DNA of 64,000 nucleotides from Thioalkalivibrio thiocyanodenitrificans ARhD 1. GTDB lineage: Bacteria > Pseudomonadota > Gammaproteobacteria > Ectothiorhodospirales > Ectothiorhodospiraceae. Within the stretch, counting starts at the first letter, position 1. Each line of letters opens with the position of its first letter. Positions 60,251 through 64,000 of this stretch are shown in pieces. The translations under genes and the position numbers were made by a program. The notes below the pieces were generated by a model. It searched no databases. It was not told where the DNA came from and was given only the letters and a program-made list of their open reading frames with translations. The stretch lies in the NCBI RefSeq assembly GCF_000378965.1, contig NZ_KB900537.1, positions 186,001 through 250,000 on the forward strand, read 5' to 3'.

Positions 60251-60291
60251 CCCCCGCAAGGCCTCAGCGCTCGCCAAGGGCCTTGCGGGGG
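60251..60291. terminator. Inverted repeat between convergent genes
   Basis: CCCCCGCAAGGCC / GGCCTTGCGGGGG stem with a loop of about 14 nt between hsp20 and the pilin-like gene; no clear T-run on the plus strand. Confidence 0.5.
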
Positions 60292-60296
60292 TCCCG

Positions 60297-60701
60297 TCAA
60301 TCCTCTCCTGATTCGCAGCACCCAAGCACAGCAACGCCGGGGGTGCACTGCGGAATCCCCTCGATACCCAGCGACTCGTTGACCTTCAGGCACATCGACT
60401 CCGTCAGGTAGGGTGCCTCGAAGATCATGTGCCCGGAGAACTCATCCTCGCCGGCAACCCACCCATCGGGCAGCGCCCGCAGGTAGGCCGGCACGAAATC
60501 GTCGATCGTCTCCGGCATGCGCAGATGGTCGACCCGGTAGATCGAAACCGCGGAGCGGATCTGGTTGATCTCGCTGACCGCCTGGGCGGCGCGGGCCTGC
60601 TCGCCGCGGTTGAGAAATGAGCTTCCCCCGTAGAGCAGCGCAACGAAAGAGAGGATCACCACCAGGGCAATCGAGATCATGGTAAGAATCAATGACATCA
60701 T
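60297..60701 (-). CDS. Pilin-like or type IV pilin-fold protein without a canonical cleavage site, 134 aa
   Basis: ATG 60701 after AAAGGAG. An N-terminal hydrophobic helix (SLILTMISIALVVILSFVALLYGG) and the following ARAAQAVSEINQIRSAVSIYRVDH look like type IVb-type pilins. No GFxxxE cleavage motif is visible. The C-terminus has cysteines (MCLKVNESLG, QCTPG, CCESGED). It lies 13 bp after the BspA-like gene. Either a pilin variant or a simple membrane-anchored protein. Confidence 0.55.
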   Translation of the reverse strand: MMSLILTMISIALVVILSFVALLYGGSSFLNRGEQARAAQAVSEINQIRSAVSIYRVDHLRMPETIDDFVPAYLRALPDGWVAGEDEFSGHMIFEAPYLTESMCLKVNESLGIEGIPQCTPGVAVLGCCESGED

Positions 60702-60714
60702 GGTGGTGCTCCTT

Positions 60715-62439
60715 TTACGGGCAAGTGCCCCATTGAGGCTGGCGGGCTGAGTCACCCCAGAAACCAGCTTGGAAGTCGAATGCGAACGGGATTTCGCTGA
60801 GTCCGCTCACGCACCACCCGGAGAGGTCCTGATCGAACTGCCAGGCATCCTGGAACATGCGCACCATGTCCGTTACGGAAGCGGTATTCCACCCGCCGAT
60901 CGGCTGGTTGAATGCGCGGGCATCCCGAAACATCTGAGCCATGCTGGAAACCCCGGACACATCCCAAGTTCCCAGCGGCTGGTTGAACGCCTGCGCATCA
61001 CGGAACATTGAGCCCATCTGGGTCACGTTGGAGACATTCCACCCCCCAATCGGCCGATCAAAGGCCAGGGCGCCTTCGAACATCAGCGCCATGGTCTGTA
61101 CACCAGAGGTGTTCCAGTTGCCGATGGGCTGATCAAACGCCGAGGCATGGGCAAAGGTTTGGTGCATCTGGGTCACGTTGGACGTATCCCAGTACCCAAT
61201 AGGCGCGTTGAACTGGGTGTCGCCGAAGAAGAGCCCGCCCAGCGTGGTGACGTGCGCTGTATAGATGTCGTCCCCATTCTGCCCGAAGGTGAAGGTTCGG
61301 CCGCTGGAGTGGGCGTAGCATCGATCGTCACCGCACGCGGAGAACTGATCCATCAGGCTGCGGTCCACGATCAGCTGATCCTGGCAAGCGCCTGTCGTTC
61401 CGATGAGTCCGATCGACTGCGGGTCTGAGCAGTCAACATGGATCGTACCTCCGCAGGACCCCCAGTTCGGGCGGGTGAAGGGCTTGCCTTCCCACGAAGT
61501 CGCATTGGAATCAAAGTTGGTGGGCTCGGTTGGTATCTGGGTAACACACCAGGAAGACAGGTCCTGATTGAACGCGCTCGCCTGGGAGAACATCTGCACC
61601 ATGTTTGTCACGTTGCTGACATTCCACGCGCCAAGCGGCTGGTTGAAGGCCTCTGCCCGATTAAACATCCCTCTCATGCTGGTGACCGAACCGACATTCC
61701 AGCCACCGAGCGGTTGGTTGAAGACCTCCGCTCGGGTGAACATGAATTCCATATTGGTCACCGAGCTGACATCCCAGCCACCGAGCGGCTGATTGAACAG
61801 GGATGCCTCGAAGAAGAGCCCCTCCATGTTGGTCACATTGGAGACATTCCAGGAGGAGATGCTCGGATCGTTCAGGGCCAGCGCCCCTACGAATGCGTAG
61901 CTCAGGTCGGTGACCGTGGAGGGGATCCAGTTCGGAACGCTCACCAGGCGATCGGTCCATTGAGGGAAGGAGAGGGAAAGGCTCTGAATGCCCAGGTCCC
62001 CCCAATCAAGGACCCGCGTGACGCTCTCCGCACCTTCCCACCACCACCAGTCCCCGGTGTCGCCGAAATGCACGATGGAGTCGCCCGAGATCGTGATGAT
62101 ATAGAGCCCGTACTCATCATAGGTGTGCGCATACGGGGAGCCGGAGGTTTGCGCGCCATCTCCCCAGTCCACGTTGATGTTGACCCCGCCGTGGATGGGC
62201 AAAACCACATCCCGATCTGCCCAGCTGGACTCATCGATCAGTATCTCCAGAATCATCGCTCCGGAGGTTTCCGGCTCTGTGGCCTCTTCTCCGCCCTCTC
62301 CCGGGGCTGCCGCCGTTTCAGACGAGTCACTCACCGGTACGAGGATCTTGTACGAAGCATGCGCCGGCGCCGCGATCAAGAACAGGGCGAGAAACAGCCA
62401 CGCGATCAGGACATGCATAAAGGTTTTCGGGGTGGGCAT
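60715..62439 (-). CDS. Secreted BspA-like (DUF285) repeat surface protein, 574 aa
   Basis: Signal peptide (KTFMHVLIAWLFLALFLIAAPAHA), a Glu/Thr-rich linker, then a PKD-like beta domain (ILEILIDESSWADRDVVLPIHG, DWGDGAQTSG). Two blocks of BspA-type repeats of about 25 residues follow, each of the form xxFNQPLGGWDVSSVTNMxxMF, with a separating segment (CGDDRCYAHSSGRTFTFGQNGDD). DUF285/BspA repeats are adhesive surface modules. No anchor motif is visible. Probably co-transcribed with the pilin-like gene 13 bp downstream. Confidence 0.85.
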   Translation of the reverse strand: MPTPKTFMHVLIAWLFLALFLIAAPAHASYKILVPVSDSSETAAAPGEGGEEATEPETSGAMILEILIDESSWADRDVVLPIHGGVNINVDWGDGAQTSGSPYAHTYDEYGLYIITISGDSIVHFGDTGDWWWWEGAESVTRVLDWGDLGIQSLSLSFPQWTDRLVSVPNWIPSTVTDLSYAFVGALALNDPSISSWNVSNVTNMEGLFFEASLFNQPLGGWDVSSVTNMEFMFTRAEVFNQPLGGWNVGSVTSMRGMFNRAEAFNQPLGAWNVSNVTNMVQMFSQASAFNQDLSSWCVTQIPTEPTNFDSNATSWEGKPFTRPNWGSCGGTIHVDCSDPQSIGLIGTTGACQDQLIVDRSLMDQFSACGDDRCYAHSSGRTFTFGQNGDDIYTAHVTTLGGLFFGDTQFNAPIGYWDTSNVTQMHQTFAHASAFDQPIGNWNTSGVQTMALMFEGALAFDRPIGGWNVSNVTQMGSMFRDAQAFNQPLGTWDVSGVSSMAQMFRDARAFNQPIGGWNTASVTDMVRMFQDAWQFDQDLSGWCVSGLSEIPFAFDFQAGFWGDSARQPQWGTCP

Positions 62440-62615
62440 GAGGCTCCATCTCCTTGTTGTTGTTTGAATATCCGCCGCGCCTTTCCTGTGCGACGCGGGG
62501 AATGACAGAAAAACATCACCAGGTATAGGGAAAATGCTGGCGGGTGGCGATGCGTTTCAATCCAGGCCGTGCGGGCGCTTCGGAGTCTCATACGCTCCGG
62601 CGGGCTCTCTTCAAT

Positions 62616-62651
62616 GAAAAAGACCTCCGCAGCTGGCTGGCTGCGAAGGTC
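62616..62651 (-). terminator. Intrinsic terminator of the 62657-62875 gene
   Basis: GACCTCCGCAGC / GCTGCGAAGGTC imperfect stem at 62622-62651 with A-rich 62616-62621 as T-run on the minus strand. Confidence 0.75.
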
Positions 62652-62656
62652 GAGAA

Positions 62657-62875
62657 TCACCCAGAGGGTGCGCGCAAGGGCACGTTTTCGGCGGATGCTC
62701 TCGGGTTCGTGCGGCGCACGGTTTTGGCCCATGCCGCGAACTCCCTCGCATCGCAGTTGCAAATAAAATGCTTCTCCAGGTAATACACCCTGCCTTTGGA
62801 AATCTGGCGGATCTCTCGCTGATCCCCTTTCTTGTTTACGTACACCCTCCCGGCTTCGAGCTGAGCCACTTTCAT
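62657..62875 (-). CDS. Small hypothetical protein, 72 aa
   Basis: ATG 62875 after AGGAGA; minus-strand CTATACC near 62905-62911 is the promoter. Product MKVAQLEAGRVYVNKKGDQREIRQISKGRVYYLEKH... looks like a small beta-barrel followed by CNCD and a basic tail. Function unknown. Confidence 0.6.
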   Translation of the reverse strand: MKVAQLEAGRVYVNKKGDQREIRQISKGRVYYLEKHFICNCDAREFAAWAKTVRRTNPRASAENVPLRAPSG

Positions 62876-62942
62876 GAGGTTCTCCTGTCTTCTGGGTCTG
62901 AGCAGGTATAGCGAACCCGCGCAGGCGCAGATGGCAGGCAAG

Positions 62943-62970
62943 AAAAAGCCCGCGGACATCGTCCACGGGC
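62943..62970 (-). terminator. Intrinsic terminator
   Basis: GCCCGTGGAC / GTCCGCGGGC imperfect stem (62948-62970) with a T-run on the minus strand, after the gene ending at 62983. Confidence 0.8.
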
Positions 62971-62982
62971 TTGATGAGAAAA

Positions 62983-63693
62983 TTACTCGTCGCTGTCCTG
63001 ATCGTGGCTCAGCCGGGGGGCCTGCTGGCGCAGGGTGTCGAGCCCGGTTCTCATTGCAACATTGGCCACATGCGCTTCGATCTCCGCCTTGCCAGCCTCC
63101 ACGGTCTTCTCCATGCTCTCGACAAACCGGGACTGAAGAAAGGCCATATCCTGCGGCATGTTCTCCACCAGGGTGCGAAGGCGCCTAACGCAGCTTCTGG
63201 CTTCCTTCTTGGGGATCGCTTTGCCGCTCTCGAGCATCTGCTCAAAGCGCTCGAGGAGCCCCTTGGCGTCCTGGATCTGCTTCTCGCATGCCTGGCGGAT
63301 CTCGTCATCGAAGACCTTTTTGGTCGGCTCCGCCGCAAGCCCCGGCATCGGGTCTGACGGCGTTCCCGGCGTCGGCGCCCTCGTAAGCGTCACGGGCGTT
63401 CCCGTGCCGCATCCCATGCTGGAGACCAGTTGCGCCCACTGGGCTTCCGACATCACCATCTCGACGATGGTATCGGTGCCTCGCACCCAGTCCGTTGAGA
63501 GGTGGCGATCGAGCGTGGCCCGCTCAATGGTCAAGCAGACCTGGTTGCTGTGCTTGAGCGCGGACCCGAACAGGTTGCCCGAGCCCTGGCGCTTGGTGAG
63601 CGTCACCCGGCCAAAGGCGTTGTGCTCGTATCGAACCGCCTCGTGAACGGTGCCCTGCTGCAAGACCGTCTTGCTTGCGGGAATATCTCTCAT
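62983..63693 (-). CDS. Conserved phage/plasmid-type protein, 236 aa
   Basis: Start at ATG 63693 (MRDIPASKTVLQQGTVHEAVRYEH) after AGGAGG. The N-terminal half (AFGRVTLTKRQGSGNLFGSALKHSNQVCLTIERATLDRHLS, then MSEAQWAQLVSSMGCGTGTPVTL) matches a family I recall from phages and plasmids, without known function. The C-terminal half is long helices (IRQACEKQIQDAKGLLERFEQML). Confidence 0.7.
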   Translation of the reverse strand: MRDIPASKTVLQQGTVHEAVRYEHNAFGRVTLTKRQGSGNLFGSALKHSNQVCLTIERATLDRHLSTDWVRGTDTIVEMVMSEAQWAQLVSSMGCGTGTPVTLTRAPTPGTPSDPMPGLAAEPTKKVFDDEIRQACEKQIQDAKGLLERFEQMLESGKAIPKKEARSCVRRLRTLVENMPQDMAFLQSRFVESMEKTVEAGKAEIEAHVANVAMRTGLDTLRQQAPRLSHDQDSDE

Positions 63694-63792
63694 TATCAGC
63701 CTCCTGATGTTCATTCCACGCTACGTGTAGCGAACGCCCAGGAAGCGCCGTCCGGGATATCGCCGGTACGCGCAGGGTAGGGTGGGTGGAGA

Positions 63793-63820
63793 GAAAAAAC
63801 CCGGGTCAGGCGACCCGGGT
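63793..63820 (-). terminator. Intrinsic terminator
   Basis: ACCCGGGTC / GACCCGGGT perfect 9-bp stem with a 4-nt loop and a run of A at 63793-63798 (T-run on the minus strand). Confidence 0.85.
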
Positions 63821-63835
63821 GAATTGTGTGGTTCT

Positions 63836-64000
63836 TCAGGCTGCGGACAGCGACATCGCGTCCAGGCCCTTGATCATGGCTCTCGTGAGCTTCTTGCCGC
63901 GCTTCTCCTCGTAGACTGTCCACCTCTTGAACATGTCCATGGCCGCTTCTCCGACCAGGAGCTGGCCGCGATACCCGCTGCCAGAGAGCATGGCGTCGTG
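63836..64000 (-). CDS. Hypothetical protein, C-terminal part (start off window)
   Basis: The minus-strand frame open from the window edge reads ...GYRGQLLVGEAAMDMFKRW and ends KGLDAMSLSAA with stop at 63836, followed by a strong terminator. No family recognised from the 54 visible residues. Confidence 0.55.
   Translation of the reverse strand, partial: HDAMLSGSGYRGQLLVGEAAMDMFKRWTVYEEKRGKKLTRAMIKGLDAMSLSAA

Noticed and set aside
1-64000. A replication or partition gene that would define the replicon
   Set aside because: No Rep, ParA or ParB-type sequence was recognised, so the plasmid or phage-plasmid nature is only inferred from gene content.

Overview
The window looks like part of a large accessory replicon (plasmid, megaplasmid or phage-plasmid) of a GC-rich gammaproteobacterium. 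The evidence is a fimU-pilV-pilW-pilX-pilY1 minor-pilin operon, an AlgR-like LytTR regulator, a type I-E CRISPR-Cas locus, an IS200/IS605 element in an ArdC antirestriction gene, a Doc-type toxin-antitoxin pair, thymidylate synthase and a nucleotidase-like protein, and many small orphan genes of phage/plasmid character. Many of the small genes have their own TATAC-type -10 element, a short leader and an intrinsic terminator. No replication or partition gene, rRNA or ordinary tRNA was recognised, so the replicon type and the host genus are inference.

Layout. 1-8.6 kb: small orphan genes, two tandem paralogs, ardC split by an IS200/IS605 element, a 68-aa protein behind a structured leader, a deoxyribonucleotidase-like protein and a degenerate ImmA/IrrE-like protein. 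8.8-11.2 kb: a membrane PAS-GGDEF-EAL protein. 11.4-14.1 kb: orphan genes and a NADAR-family protein. 14.2-33.4 kb: a surface and attachment region with three large secreted InlB-type repeat proteins (14.2, 19.6 and 30.8 kb; the first has a frameshift), thyA, a Doc toxin-antitoxin pair, GNAT and DUF4031 genes, and the minor-pilin/PilY1 operon. 33.6-39.9 kb: small orphan genes and a 151-nt tRNA-like gene. 40.0-50.2 kb: a complete type I-E CRISPR-Cas locus with 26 repeats and cas2-cas1-cas6e-cas5-cas7-cse2-cse1-cas3. 50.3-58.5 kb: a second, unrelated CRISPR system built on Cas12m (type V-M, formerly V-U1). 58.5-64 kb: orphan genes, Hsp20, a BspA-like secreted protein, a pilin-like protein and phage-like proteins.

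The most notable part is the Cas12m region. It has an intact 599-aa Cas12m with a D-E-D RuvC triad, two separated groups of 34-nt repeats (51.74-52.06 kb and 55.33-56.41 kb), and remnants of a second cas12m gene (3' end at 52.1 kb, 5' end at 58.4 kb) that bracket the intact module. A complete AlgR-like response-regulator gene fills the interval between two consecutive repeats. The same replicon carries the minor-pilin operon, whose chromosomal counterpart in Pseudomonas is controlled by AlgR. Two NERD-domain nuclease-like genes lie in the same region.

The themes are DNA defence and counter-defence (I-E, Cas12m, ArdC, NERD, NADAR, Doc), surface attachment (type IV pilus tip proteins, InlB/BspA-type adhesins, c-di-GMP turnover) and nucleotide supply (ThyA, nucleotidase).
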